From positions 20,960 through 84,959 of the forward strand of contig CAZCSP010000014.1 of NCBI GenBank assembly GCA_964501275.1: DNA of 64,000 nucleotides, in the 5' to 3' direction. This DNA comes from 55-13 sp964501275 (lineage in GTDB: Bacteria; Armatimonadota; Fimbriimonadia; Fimbriimonadales; Fimbriimonadaceae). The notes under the pieces are model-generated. The model did no database searches, had not been told where the DNA came from, and saw only the letters and a program-made list of their open reading frames with translations. The position numbers and the translations under genes are program-made. Of the stretch, positions 25,096 to 32,210 are shown one piece after another (position 1 is the stretch's first letter; each line of letters opens with the position of its first letter).

Positions 25096-25782
25096 TTAAC
25101 CTTTGGGACCTATCCGACCATCCAGCCAATCCGCAAACTCTCGCAACACCTTCCCCCGATGGCTGATCTGGTGCTTTTGCTCAGCGGTCAGGTCGGCCAT
25201 GGTGCATCCCAGTTCAGGGAGGTAGAAGATGGGGTCATAGCCAAAGCCACCGTTTCCAGAGCGTTCTCGGGCGATTCGGCCTTCGCAGATCGCATGGAAG
25301 AGCAGAGTCTGAGCCCCCTCCTCGTTTTCCGCGGGATGAAGCTTGTCCGAGTTGGGATTTGCATCGCGAGAAAATGAGGAGGGGGTTGGGGGTGGAGAAA
25401 GAGCGATATAGCATCGGAACCTCGCCCCCCTTCCCTCCTCCGGCACATCCCGCAGATACTCCAGCACTCGCCCGATTTTGTGGTCGAAGCTGGAATCTTC
25501 GCCCTCAAATCGCTTGGAATGCACTCCCGGAGCCCCATCCAGAGCGTCGATCTCCAGCCCCGCGTCGTCCGCCAGAGACCACTCCCCGGTAAACGCCGCC
25601 GCGCTCTCCGACTTGATCGCCGCATTCTCGGCGTAGGTCTCCCCCGTCTCTTCTGGTTCGGGAGCGCCGGGGTAGTCGGCTAAGGTCTTGATCTCCAGGC
25701 CAGGAAATCGCGCAGAAAGAATCTGCACCATCTCCCCGGCCTTCTTGGCGTTGTGGGTGGCGATGACGAGGCGTTGGATCAT
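25096..25782 (-). CDS. rdgB: XTP/dITP pyrophosphatase (RdgB/HAM1) with in-frame repeat insertion
   Basis: Removes non-canonical purine nucleoside triphosphates. Motifs: VIATHNAKKAGEM (6-18), ETGETYAENAAIKSES, SLADDAGLEIDALDGAPGV (69-87) and the C-terminal SGNGGFGYDPIFYLPE and ISHRGKVL. At 228 residues it is longer than the usual ~200; the surplus is residues ~130-158 (PTPSSFSRDANPNSDKLHP onward), low-complexity, lying in the loop between FRCYIAL and LLFHAICEGRI, where the DNA is a palindromic element. The start overlaps the vapC stop by 4 bases (ATGA). Confidence 0.93.
   Translation of the reverse strand: MIQRLVIATHNAKKAGEMVQILSARFPGLEIKTLADYPGAPEPEETGETYAENAAIKSESAAAFTGEWSLADDAGLEIDALDGAPGVHSKRFEGEDSSFDHKIGRVLEYLRDVPEEGRGARFRCYIALSPPPTPSSFSRDANPNSDKLHPAENEEGAQTLLFHAICEGRIARERSGNGGFGYDPIFYLPELGCTMADLTAEQKHQISHRGKVLREFADWLDGRIGPKG
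25314..25385. repeat. Palindromic element inserted in frame in rdgB
   Basis: CCCCCTCCTCGTTTTC (25314-25329) and GAAAATGAGGAGGGGG (25370-25385) are inverted repeats matching at 15 of 16 positions, with CGCG just inside each arm. The 72-base unit is exactly 24 codons and keeps the rdgB frame open. I did not see another copy in this window. Confidence 0.7.
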
Positions 25783-26228
25783 GGCTGGATGTCTTCCAGA
25801 TAGATGAACTGCATTCCCAATGTCCCGACCAAGCTGGCCAGCTTGCGATCATTGGAAAGAAAGTGGGTGCATTTGTGAACCTTGGCCGAAGCAAGGTGAA
25901 TCGCATCCGGCAATCTCGCAGTTGATACTGATCGAACTCTCGCCGCTTCGACGAGCACATCGCGTGAAACTGGCTCGATCGCCAGCAGGGACCATGGTCC
26001 AAAGAAGTCGAGATAATGCTCTTCAACCTCCACATCTCCATCCCTGATGGGCCTAACAAGCACCTCAGCGATAGCTAATTCGCTCGTCACAGCTTGGAAT
26101 CGCCCCTGGTCTAGTGCCGCCAAAACGGCCGATACCGCCTTCTTGGCTGGCTCAAAAAGCTCTATGGCATAGATGGCGAAATTAGAATCCAGGTAGACCT
26201 TTTTGCCATCCAGCCTGTCTAGCTCCAA
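25779..26228 (-). CDS. PIN-domain toxin (VapC-like)
   Basis: A ribonuclease toxin of type II TA systems. The 149-residue PIN domain has the four acidic residues in VYLDSNFAIY, SELAIAEVL, LPDAIHLA and LSNDRKL. The TTG at 26228 overlaps the antitoxin stop by about 10 bases and yields a normal PIN start; the same frame reaches an ATG at 26279 inside the antitoxin gene, which would add 17 residues. The stop overlaps the rdgB start, so toxin translation may be coupled to rdgB. Confidence 0.82.
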   Translation of the reverse strand: MELDRLDGKKVYLDSNFAIYAIELFEPAKKAVSAVLAALDQGRFQAVTSELAIAEVLVRPIRDGDVEVEEHYLDFFGPWSLLAIEPVSRDVLVEAARVRSVSTARLPDAIHLASAKVHKCTHFLSNDRKLASLVGTLGMQFIYLEDIQP

Positions 26229-26446
26229 CTGTCGCGCTCCGCTTGAAGATATGCGTCTGCGTCCTCTTTGGACTTCCACGTGCCCTTGCCAGTGCCCAGG
26301 AAATCGGTTAAGCGGCGCTTTTGCCCAACTTCCTCGTCGATTTCCAGAGTTACCTTGGCCCCTTGTCCAGCCTTCAGTCCGGGAACCTCGATCTCCAGCT
26401 TCCCGTCCTCAGAGGCCGTCACATGCTTGCGAATCTCGAATCCCAT
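26219..26446 (-). CDS. Putative antitoxin of the VapC-like toxin
   Basis: A 75-residue protein just upstream of, and overlapping, the PIN gene. The first half (EIRKHVTASEDGKLEIEVPG through VTLEIDEE) is beta-rich and the C-terminal half charged and helical (KSKEDADAYLQAERDSW), as expected for an antitoxin with a DNA-binding head and toxin-wrapping tail. I cannot place it in a named antitoxin family. GATAAT lies 6 bases before the ATG and AGGG lies directly between them. It sits 15 bases after the rph stop. Confidence 0.72.
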   Translation of the reverse strand: MGFEIRKHVTASEDGKLEIEVPGLKAGQGAKVTLEIDEEVGQKRRLTDFLGTGKGTWKSKEDADAYLQAERDSWS

Positions 26447-26461
26447 ATCCCTATTATCGCC

Positions 26462-27172
26462 CTAAATCCCCAAAGCCGCCTTCTGGGCCGCGATCAACTC
26501 GTCGATCCCCTTCTTGCCCAACTTCAGCATCCGACCCAAGGTATCCGCCGCAAACGGCTCCTGCTCCGCCGTTCCCTGAATCTCCACAAACCGGCCCGAC
26601 TCCACCATCACGACGTTCATATCCGTGTGCGCGGTGCTGTCTTCGGCATAGTCCAGATCGAGAATCTCGACCCCGTTACGAACCCCCACCGACACCGCCG
26701 CGATCGGCTCTTTGATCGCCATCTGCTTCAGCATCCGGTTCTTCAGCATCCACTGCATGGCGTCGTAAACCGCGACATAGGCCCCGGTGATCGCCGCGCA
26801 TCGGGTGCCGCCGTCGGCTTGGATGGCGTCGCAGTCGATGGTGATCGTCCGCTCGCCCAGCTTCTCCAGATCGACCACGGTGCGCATGGCCCGCCCGATC
26901 AGCCGCTGAATCTCCATCGAGCGCCCATTGGGCTTCATCAGGTCGCGCTGGTTCCGCTGTCGGCCCGAGCGGGGGAGCATGGAGTACTCCGCCGTCAGCC
27001 ACCCCTCGCCCGAGTTCTTCTTAAAGGGCGGGACGCGGTCTTCGACCGTGGCGGTCACCAGCATATGGGTGTCGCCGATCTTGATAAGACACGATCCTTC
27101 GGCAAATTTGGCGAAGTTTCGTTCGATGGAGAAGGGGCGGAGTTGGTCAGGTTGTCGACCGTCGGGACGCAT
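26462..27172 (-). CDS. rph: Ribonuclease PH
   Basis: Phosphorolytic 3'-5' exonuclease trimming tRNA 3' ends. The 236-residue protein has the RNase PH core: GDTHMLVTATVEDRVPPF, GWLTAEYSMLPRSG, GRSMEIQRLIGRAMR, ITIDCDAIQADGGTRCAAITGAYVA and LDLDYAEDSTAHTDMNVV. The frame is open to 27304, but the ATG at 27172 starts just before RPDGRQPDQLRP, the normal N-terminus. TACACT lies 7 bases before it. rph and rdgB are commonly adjacent in other bacteria; here a TA pair separates them. Confidence 0.95.
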   Translation of the reverse strand: MRPDGRQPDQLRPFSIERNFAKFAEGSCLIKIGDTHMLVTATVEDRVPPFKKNSGEGWLTAEYSMLPRSGRQRNQRDLMKPNGRSMEIQRLIGRAMRTVVDLEKLGERTITIDCDAIQADGGTRCAAITGAYVAVYDAMQWMLKNRMLKQMAIKEPIAAVSVGVRNGVEILDLDYAEDSTAHTDMNVVMVESGRFVEIQGTAEQEPFAADTLGRMLKLGKKGIDELIAAQKAALGI

Positions 27173-27302
27173 AAAGAACAGTGTACCGACCAAGACCCTG
27201 GGATCGCCGAATTCATTCGGCCAACAGGCTTGGAGAGGTTGCAGACGGCTATCGCGACGCCAGCCCCCGCTCACAGCGCAAGCGCAGTTCGCACCAGAAA
27301 CC

Positions 27303-27352
27303 AAAAAGCCCTGTCCCCTTGATGGGGAAAGGGTTTGGGATAGGGGTGACGC
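27303..27352. repeat. 50-bp dispersed repeat with hairpin, copy 1
   Basis: AAAAAGCCCTGTCCCCTTGA then TGGGGAAAGGGTTTGGGATAG and GGGTGACGC. The inner arms CCCTGTCCCC/GGGGAAAGGG make a hairpin with one mismatch. A reverse-complement copy with a single base difference lies at 28859-28908. Confidence 0.8.
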
Positions 27353-27434
27353 TTACCGAATGTTTGTATCTGAGTCAAGCGGTCTTCTCGCGATCACTCC
27401 CACCCCATAATCCCCCATGCCCAGACAAAGCCAA

Positions 27435-27464
27435 TTGACGCCTGTGTAAGAAATATCGTACAAT
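27435..27464 (+). promoter_or_regulatory. Promoter of the RelE/XRE toxin-antitoxin pair
   Basis: TTGACG (27435-27440), an 18-base spacer and TACAAT (27459-27464), ending 7 bases before the ATG at 27472. The spacing implies transcription starting at or next to the start codon (leaderless). Confidence 0.6.
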
Positions 27465-27471
27465 CGGGTCG

Positions 27472-27813
27472 ATGCAACGGAAGTTCGAGGCATTCGACAT
27501 GGAAACAATCAACCGTGAGTTTCTGTCCTTGTCGGACCACGACGCGGCCACGTTGAAGACCGCCATGAAGAACTATCAGCTCGACACAGGAGTTGGATAC
27601 ACGGTGCGGAACTACGGAGAAGGACTTTGGATGCTGAAAGACTCAGGCAGAGCGCAGGGACGATGCCTTTTCTTTCAGCGTCAGGTCGTTGCAGACAAAG
27701 AGCGATTGGTGGCGGTCTTGGTTTACAAGAAGGAATCACAGGAGATCCCGGCAAGGATTCTACGAACCGCCAAGGAGCGAATGAGGCAATGGCTGAATAC
27801 GAACGAGACATGA
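27472..27813 (+). CDS. RelE/HigB-type toxin (Gp49-like)
   Basis: A 113-residue basic protein with the RelE/ParE/Gp49 pattern: an N-terminal helix, GYTVRNYGEGLWMLKDSGRAQGR, the central strand CLFFQRQVV and the last strands and helix LVAVLVYKKESQEIPARILRTAKERM. Such toxins cut mRNA on the ribosome. Toxin-first order followed by an XRE antitoxin is the HigBA arrangement. The antitoxin start lies 25 bases inside the toxin 3' end. Confidence 0.8.
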   Translation: MQRKFEAFDMETINREFLSLSDHDAATLKTAMKNYQLDTGVGYTVRNYGEGLWMLKDSGRAQGRCLFFQRQVVADKERLVAVLVYKKESQEIPARILRTAKERMRQWLNTNET

Positions 27814-28085
27814 TTGACGAACTGAGCGAGCGGCGCGCGGCAGGCGACCCTGCCTATGCGGCCCTCCATCGCCGGATGGAGATGGTGTGGCGTCTGCTTC
27901 CCGTACGCAAGGCGCTGGGACTGACCCAGGAACAAGTGGCCGAGCGCATGGGGGTGAGCCGCGCACAGGTTGCGGCCCTGGAAACACGCCCCCACAAGGC
28001 GTCGCTGGACGCAATCGCCCGGTATGCGGACACGCTGGGCGCTCGAATCGAGCTGGTGCTACCAGACTCGGTAAAGGCGGCATAG
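27789..28085 (+). CDS. XRE-family antitoxin (HigA-like)
   Basis: A 98-residue protein with a helix-turn-helix domain (VRKALGLTQEQVAERMGVSR then AQVAALETRPHKASLDAIARYADTLGARIELVLP), the usual XRE antitoxin that neutralises a RelE/HigB toxin and represses the operon. The ATG at 27789 is preceded by GGAGCGAATGAGG and overlaps the toxin stop by 25 bases. Partnership is inferred from overlap and family. Confidence 0.85.
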   Translation: MAEYERDMIDELSERRAAGDPAYAALHRRMEMVWRLLPVRKALGLTQEQVAERMGVSRAQVAALETRPHKASLDAIARYADTLGARIELVLPDSVKAA

Positions 28086-28133
28086 TCCTCTCGCCAGCCA
28101 TTGACGGTATACGCACTTGAGGCAACCCCTAGA

Positions 28134-28730
28134 TCAACGCTTTTGGAGGGGCTTCCCTTGCATTTTGTCAAAGAGTTCTTTCTGCCTTGGCGTGAGAATG
28201 TTAAGCAACTTGCCGAGCGTCTCGTTGTATCGTCGGACAGACTCGTTCCTGGCCTCTTCATCCCCATCTGGCCAAGCCATAACCAGACCGGCAGAAAGTC
28301 TGGACACCTGCGCTTTCTGCTCGGCGGTAAACCCTAAGTCGGCTTGGAGCTTGGGTTGCAGCAACTTCGTTGGACCGGGAATTTGGATAGACAGCTGGTT
28401 GAATCGTCGCCACTGGTCTGGGGAGAACACATCCTTCAGTTTGTCGCGATACTGCTCGTGAATTCGCATGAAAGTGAAAGGGGAGCTATCTAGACTTTCC
28501 TCTCGCTCAAGCTCCTCGCCCTTAGTCTGGATTGCTTGCTCAAAATCTGCGGCGATCTTCCTTGCCAACTCCACCTGCTTAGTCGTGAGCCCCATATCGG
28601 TGACAGCTGCCACGTTGTCGAGGATATAGAAATCACCCGCAAACCCATGCTTCATGCCTTGGGCCAGGCTAGATGCAACAAGGAGGGCCAGCAGGCAGGC
28701 GAAGATAGACGCTCTAACGATGAAGACCAT
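28134..28730 (-). CDS. Secreted helical protein with LTxxQ-like motifs
   Basis: A 198-residue exported protein: signal peptide MVFIVRASIFACLLALLVASSLAQ, then a mostly helical, charged body. LTTKQVELARKIAADFEQAI, FTAEQKAQVSRLSAGL and LTPRQKELFDKMQGKPL resemble the LTxxQ repeats of Spy/CpxP-like periplasmic chaperones and metal sensors. I would not assign a function. The frame is open upstream to 28892 but the signal peptide fixes 28730. It lies convergent to the XRE antitoxin, inside the interval bounded by the two inverted 50-bp repeats. Confidence 0.7.
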   Translation of the reverse strand: MVFIVRASIFACLLALLVASSLAQGMKHGFAGDFYILDNVAAVTDMGLTTKQVELARKIAADFEQAIQTKGEELEREESLDSSPFTFMRIHEQYRDKLKDVFSPDQWRRFNQLSIQIPGPTKLLQPKLQADLGFTAEQKAQVSRLSAGLVMAWPDGDEEARNESVRRYNETLGKLLNILTPRQKELFDKMQGKPLQKR

Positions 28731-28820
28731 GACTATAGATTCTACACCTGAATCAAGGAAACCAGGGCTGGTCAGGCACTGATTGGATATGGGTGCCTCA
28801 AAACCATCGCCATCTAACAA

Positions 28821-29076
28821 TCTCAACCCTGAGGCTACAAAGTCCAAGCTCTCGGCAGGCGTCACCCCTATCCCAAACCCTTTCCCCATCAAGGGGAAAG
28901 GGCTTTTTAGTCGGTTGTGGGGACGGATTGGTGTTGTCTGCCTCAGGGTGCGCCTTCATCAAAACAACCGCCTACCACCCGTCGCAAACCTGAGGCTACG
29001 AGTCGTGCTTAGCCTCAGGGCTGCGGTTTTGTGGCAGGAGAAGTCCGGCGGTTGGAGCGCCCTGAGGCAGACAATC
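28821..29076. repeat. CCTGAGG/CCTCAGG repeat family
   Basis: Related words in both orientations: CAACCCTGAGGCTAC (28821), TTGTCTGCCTCAGGGTGCG (28934-28952), AAACCTGAGGCTACGA (28986), CTTAGCCTCAGGGCTGCGG (29008) and CGCCCTGAGGCAGACAA (29058-29074). The 19-base form at 28934 recurs exactly at 29807-29825, on the other side of the 29124 gene. This repeat family occupies most of the 393-base gap 28731-29123; no other gene is seen there. Confidence 0.65.
28859..28908. repeat. 50-bp dispersed repeat with terminator-like hairpin, copy 2
   Basis: GCGTCACCCCTATCCCAAAC then CCTTTCCCCATCAAGGGGAA and AGGGCTTTTT, inverted relative to 27303-27352. CCCTTTCCCC-ATCAA-GGGGAAAGGG is a perfect 10-bp stem followed by CTTTTT on the plus strand, the form of an intrinsic terminator. 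Confidence 0.8.
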
Positions 29077-29123
29077 GATTGTTGTGCCCCTAATAATCGC
29101 TTCTCTTGTTCCAAGAATATGAA

Positions 29124-29744
29124 ATGATGACACTATCCGCAGCAATTGCTTTATGTAGCCTCCTTGCAACAAACCATACGGGAACCACTGATCAGTTTGA
29201 CCTTAAGACGTTTGAGGTGATGGTTAGTGAATTGCCGTCTGCGGCCAAGCCAGTTGACAACTGTGATCGACTCATCGAATTGACAAATCGCCTTATTGAG
29301 ATCGGTCCGCTTGAGACGTGGAACTTGATTGACCGCTATCTGGCTCGACAGCCTGTGCCGGTGAAGACACTAAAGGCCTACGTAGCCACACCAGATCCCA
29401 AGTGGTGCCAAACGCTTGTACTTTTGGGCCTCTTGATCGAGCGAGACAATGGGGGGGGGGGGGAACTTGGAAGTATCACGGTGGTCCCTACTTACTATGA
29501 AGACGGCCTCATTTTTCAGTCCTTCTTCTTGTACTTTCCGAACGAGTTGACGCCAAACTCTCTTCGCTCTGCGCTTCGAACTATCGATTGGAGTAAGTTC
29601 AGAAAAACTCCCATCAAGCTCAAACCAGAACGTGCGACAACGGCTAATATAAAAGAGTTTCTGAACCGATGGTGTAAGGAAAGAGGTTTTATTTATCCAG
29701 CAGAGGTTACTGTGGCGAAGCAGAATCCTACTCAGTTCCGTTAG
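29124..29744 (+). CDS. Exported hypothetical protein with a 13-G run
   Basis: A 206-residue protein of unknown family with a signal-like start (MMTLSAAIALCSLLATNHTG). The body has LKTFEVMVSELPSAAKPVD, a helical middle and aromatic strands (YYEDGLIFQSFFLYFPNEL). The coding sequence is visibly richer in A/T than its neighbours, which suggests recent acquisition. A run of 13 G (29451-29463) encodes part of NGGGGEL, and a gain or loss of one base would truncate the product. Adjacent ATGs at 29124 and 29127 are both possible. Confidence 0.62.
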   Translation: MMTLSAAIALCSLLATNHTGTTDQFDLKTFEVMVSELPSAAKPVDNCDRLIELTNRLIEIGPLETWNLIDRYLARQPVPVKTLKAYVATPDPKWCQTLVLLGLLIERDNGGGGELGSITVVPTYYEDGLIFQSFFLYFPNELTPNSLRSALRTIDWSKFRKTPIKLKPERATTANIKEFLNRWCKERGFIYPAEVTVAKQNPTQFR

Positions 29745-29806
29745 TGAGCCCTTCCCTCAAAGTGCGTCTCCAACCACTCCTGGGCTCAGCGTATGATTCA
29801 ACCTTT

Positions 29807-29825
29807 TTGTCTGCCTCAGGGTGCG
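29807..29825. repeat. TTGTCTGCCTCAGGGTGCG, exact second copy
   Basis: Identical to 28934-28952 and in the same orientation. The two copies flank the AT-richer gene 29124-29744 and lie about 870 bases apart. Confidence 0.75.
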
Positions 29826-30266
29826 TTAGCCAGTTGCGCCGTTTTTAGGCTCTACTCGCATCATCGTGGCCTGCATCAGAGCGACAACGGCATCCGGTTT
29901 GTTGGCCGAAACGGCGATTACTTCGCAGGTTGCCACTCCGATGGTTCGCCCGACTCTGACTGTGCGGGCCCTGGCGACGAAACGCTCCCCAACGGCAGGA
30001 GCGAGGAGATTGATCTTGAACTCGATGCTGAGCACCGCCGATCCCTCCGGCATCTTGGTAAGGCAGGCGTAGCCGCAAGCTGTATCGGCAATCGAGGCAA
30101 TGGCGCCGGCGTGAACAAAACCATGCTGTTGATGGATGGCTTCCGAGGACGCAAGTTCTACATCGACTTCCCCATCATCGACTCGAAGCAACGTGGCTCC
30201 AATCGTGGCAAGGAGATGTTGCCTCTTAAAGGAGTCGGCAATGCGATCATGGAGACTGGCGTTCAC
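29826..30266 (-). CDS. PaaI-family hotdog thioesterase
   Basis: A 146-residue hotdog-fold acyl-CoA thioesterase: GFVHAGAIASIADTACGYA holds the HGG-like catalytic segment and SIEFKINLLAPAVGERFVARA is the central hotdog strand. The family clears aryl- or acyl-CoA esters in the cytosol. The start is GTG at 30266; an A/T-rich TATCCT lies 7 bases upstream. It diverges from the glyoxalase-like gene at 30333, sharing a 66-base intergenic region. The substrate is unknown. Confidence 0.87.
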   Translation of the reverse strand: MNASLHDRIADSFKRQHLLATIGATLLRVDDGEVDVELASSEAIHQQHGFVHAGAIASIADTACGYACLTKMPEGSAVLSIEFKINLLAPAVGERFVARARTVRVGRTIGVATCEVIAVSANKPDAVVALMQATMMRVEPKNGATG

Positions 30267-30332
30267 GATCTAAAGGATATCTTGCATGTCGACCAGTTAC
30301 AACCCGGAGGCAGGCAGGCTAAAGTGCAGGAT

Positions 30333-30719
30333 ATGAGAGTCAACATCATCCTGTTTGTGGCCGATCAGGACGCGAGCGCGCGGTTTTATGAGAGCGTTTT
30401 GGGCGTGGCCCCTATCCTTCACGTCCCGGGAATGACCGAATTCCGACTGACTGGGGAGACCGTGTTGGGCCTGATGCCGGAGACGGGCATTCGCCGCCTC
30501 CTCGGCCCCCAGCTTCGCGACCCCGCCGACGCCCACGGAATCCCCCGCGCCGAGCTCTACCTCTCCGTCCCCGACCCCGAGGCCTATCACCAGCGCGCCC
30601 TGGCCAACGGAGCCACCGAACTCAGCCCGCTCATGCTCCGCAACTGGGGCGACGAGGCCGCCTACAGTGCCGACTCAGATGGCCACATCCTCGCCTTCGC
30701 CCGGTTGCCGAGCCCATAA
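30333..30719 (+). CDS. Glyoxalase/bleomycin-resistance-type (VOC) protein
   Basis: A 128-residue vicinal-oxygen-chelate fold protein. The first beta-alpha-beta unit is NIILFVADQDASARFYESVLG and the second YLSVPDPEAYHQRALANGAT, ending in YSADSDGHILAFA, where the metal-binding glutamate of many members is replaced. It could be an antibiotic-binding, lactoylglutathione-lyase-like or simple binding protein. ATG at 30333 has a weak AGG upstream; the frame is open far upstream but that part overlaps paaI on the other strand. Confidence 0.82.
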   Translation: MRVNIILFVADQDASARFYESVLGVAPILHVPGMTEFRLTGETVLGLMPETGIRRLLGPQLRDPADAHGIPRAELYLSVPDPEAYHQRALANGATELSPLMLRNWGDEAAYSADSDGHILAFARLPSP

Positions 30720-30831
30720 CAAGGAAGGATCAAAACGCGGGCCAGAGCGCAACATCCTCAAAATCGTGGCCATTCCCACGCGGTACCCCTATGGCAAGGC
30801 AATCGGTCGACGTGTTTGCAATCGACATAAT

Positions 30832-30863
30832 AAAAAGCCCCTGGGAACCGACCAGAGGCTTTA
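30832..30863 (-). terminator. Intrinsic terminator of the response-regulator gene
   Basis: On the minus strand AAAGCCTCTGG-TCGGTTC-CCAGGGGCTTT is followed by TTATT, an intrinsic terminator 20 bases after the stop of the response regulator. Confidence 0.75.
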
Positions 30864-30883
30864 GAAAATTTGGGGGCTTGGAA

Positions 30884-31285
30884 CTAGACTTCGTAGCGCT
30901 TGGGGCCGGAGTCGTCGTTCCCTTGGGAAATTCTCTTCACGAAGGTGACGAGTTCCATGGGGTTAAACGGCTTGGTGAGGTACATGTCCGCACCGTAGTG
31001 ATAGCCTTCGAAAACGTCCTTGTCCTGAGCCTTCGCGGTGAGCATGATGACGGGCAACGACTCCGTCTCGGGCTCTCGTCGGAGGTTCTTCAGAACCTCG
31101 AAACCGTCCATATAGGGCATCATGACGTCGAGCACAACGAGGTTCGGCTTCTCGGATCGAATCTTCTCCAAGCCTTCTTTTCCATCGAACGCCGTCACGA
31201 CCTGATAACCCTGCCGCTCCAAATTCACCTGGATAAGGCGCACGATATGTCGCTCGTCGTCACAAACCAAAACTTTGAGGGGCAT
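30884..31285 (-). CDS. Single-domain response regulator (CheY/PatA-like)
   Basis: A 133-residue receiver domain: acidic pair VLVCDDERH, phospho-aspartate in LVVLDVMMPYMDGFE, threonine in VIMLTAKAQ and lysine in YLTKPFNP, then a short C-terminal tail. It has no output domain and must act by protein contacts, as in motility or phosphorelays. It is monocistronic, with its own promoter (31323-31351), GGAG ribosome site and terminator, so it is independently regulated. No kinase is adjacent; the HWE/HisKA_2 kinase at 33439 is 2.2 kb away. Confidence 0.92.
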   Translation of the reverse strand: MPLKVLVCDDERHIVRLIQVNLERQGYQVVTAFDGKEGLEKIRSEKPNLVVLDVMMPYMDGFEVLKNLRREPETESLPVIMLTAKAQDKDVFEGYHYGADMYLTKPFNPMELVTFVKRISQGNDDSGPKRYEV

Positions 31286-31322
31286 GTGTCTCCTAAACTC
31301 CTAACAACCAAGAGGTGAAAGG

Positions 31323-31351
31323 ATGCTACCTGATTCGCTTGGGCCTGTCAA
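31323..31351 (-). promoter_or_regulatory. Sigma-70-type promoter of the response regulator
   Basis: On the minus strand a perfect -35 TTGACA (31351-31346), a 17-base spacer and TAGCAT (31328-31323). The leader to the ATG at 31285 is about 30 bases and holds two AGGAG sequences. Confidence 0.75.
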
Positions 31352-31405
31352 TCAGAATCCCCAGGGCTTAGGCCCGACCGCCTTCAACCAGGTAACCTAA
31401 CGGAC

Positions 31406-32194
31406 GTGAAGTTGTGCCGTTTTGAACTCAAATCATCTCCTGGAGAGATTCGAAGCGGGCTTGTGTACAGCGGAAAAATCTATGAAACGGACGGAGAACA
31501 GTCGATTGCCGTCCATGAGGCGGAGGCGGTCCGCCCGCTTTCTCCGGTGGGACGCCCTCCCAGCATCCGCATCTTCCGCATGACCGATGGTCGGATGCCG
31601 GTGACCAGCGAGGACGGTTTCCCGCTTTACTTTCATGGCAACCCCACCAGTCTCTATGGCCCCAGCCAATCCATCCCCAAACCAGCAACGGTGGCGCACC
31701 TGGACTTCGAACCCTATCTGATCGCTGTCGTCGGCTCGGATGGCGTACAAGTGCCGGTAGAGAATGGCGACGAGTACATCCTAGGCTACTCTCTCGCTCT
31801 TATGCTGGTCTCCCGAGACCTTGTTCGGGAAGAGATGGAGCAACGCAGCGGGTTCGGGAGATCGTTCGATATCGGCGGCGTCATCGGCCCGGTCATCACC
31901 ACGCCCGACGACTTGGACGAGGTCGTGACCGAAGAGATACCCTCCCGCAAGTACGAACTTTCGGTGGTGACCCGAATCAACGGCGTCGAGAGCGGGCGGG
32001 GCCAGATAAGCGAACTTCCCTTCTCTTTCGCCGAACTCTTGGCCGCCGCCAGCGACGTTGGCCCCATCCGAAGCGGCGACCTCTTGGCGATTGGGCCTAT
32101 CGCGACGAGCATCGAAATGAACTTCCTCGACACGGGAGACGACGTCCAGGTTTCTGTTGAACACCTGGGGACCCTTTCCCTCAAAATCGGTTAA
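31406..32194 (+). CDS. Fumarylacetoacetate-hydrolase (FAH) family protein
   Basis: A 262-residue metal-dependent FAH-fold protein: the metal-site glutamate in HLDFEPYLIAVVG, GYSLALMLVSRDLVREEM where the family has GYT..ND.SARD, FDIGGVIGPVITTPDDL and NGVESGRGQISELPFSFAELL. Family members cleave or isomerise C-C bonds of 2,4-dioxo acids. The aspartate of the usual ND motif is not obvious here, so activity is uncertain. The start is GTG at 31406 with TAACCT 7 bases upstream. The next gene begins 16 bases after its stop. Confidence 0.85.
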   Translation: MKLCRFELKSSPGEIRSGLVYSGKIYETDGEQSIAVHEAEAVRPLSPVGRPPSIRIFRMTDGRMPVTSEDGFPLYFHGNPTSLYGPSQSIPKPATVAHLDFEPYLIAVVGSDGVQVPVENGDEYILGYSLALMLVSRDLVREEMEQRSGFGRSFDIGGVIGPVITTPDDLDEVVTEEIPSRKYELSVVTRINGVESGRGQISELPFSFAELLAAASDVGPIRSGDLLAIGPIATSIEMNFLDTGDDVQVSVEHLGTLSLKIG

Positions 32195-32210
32195 CCCACC
32201 TACTTAAACC

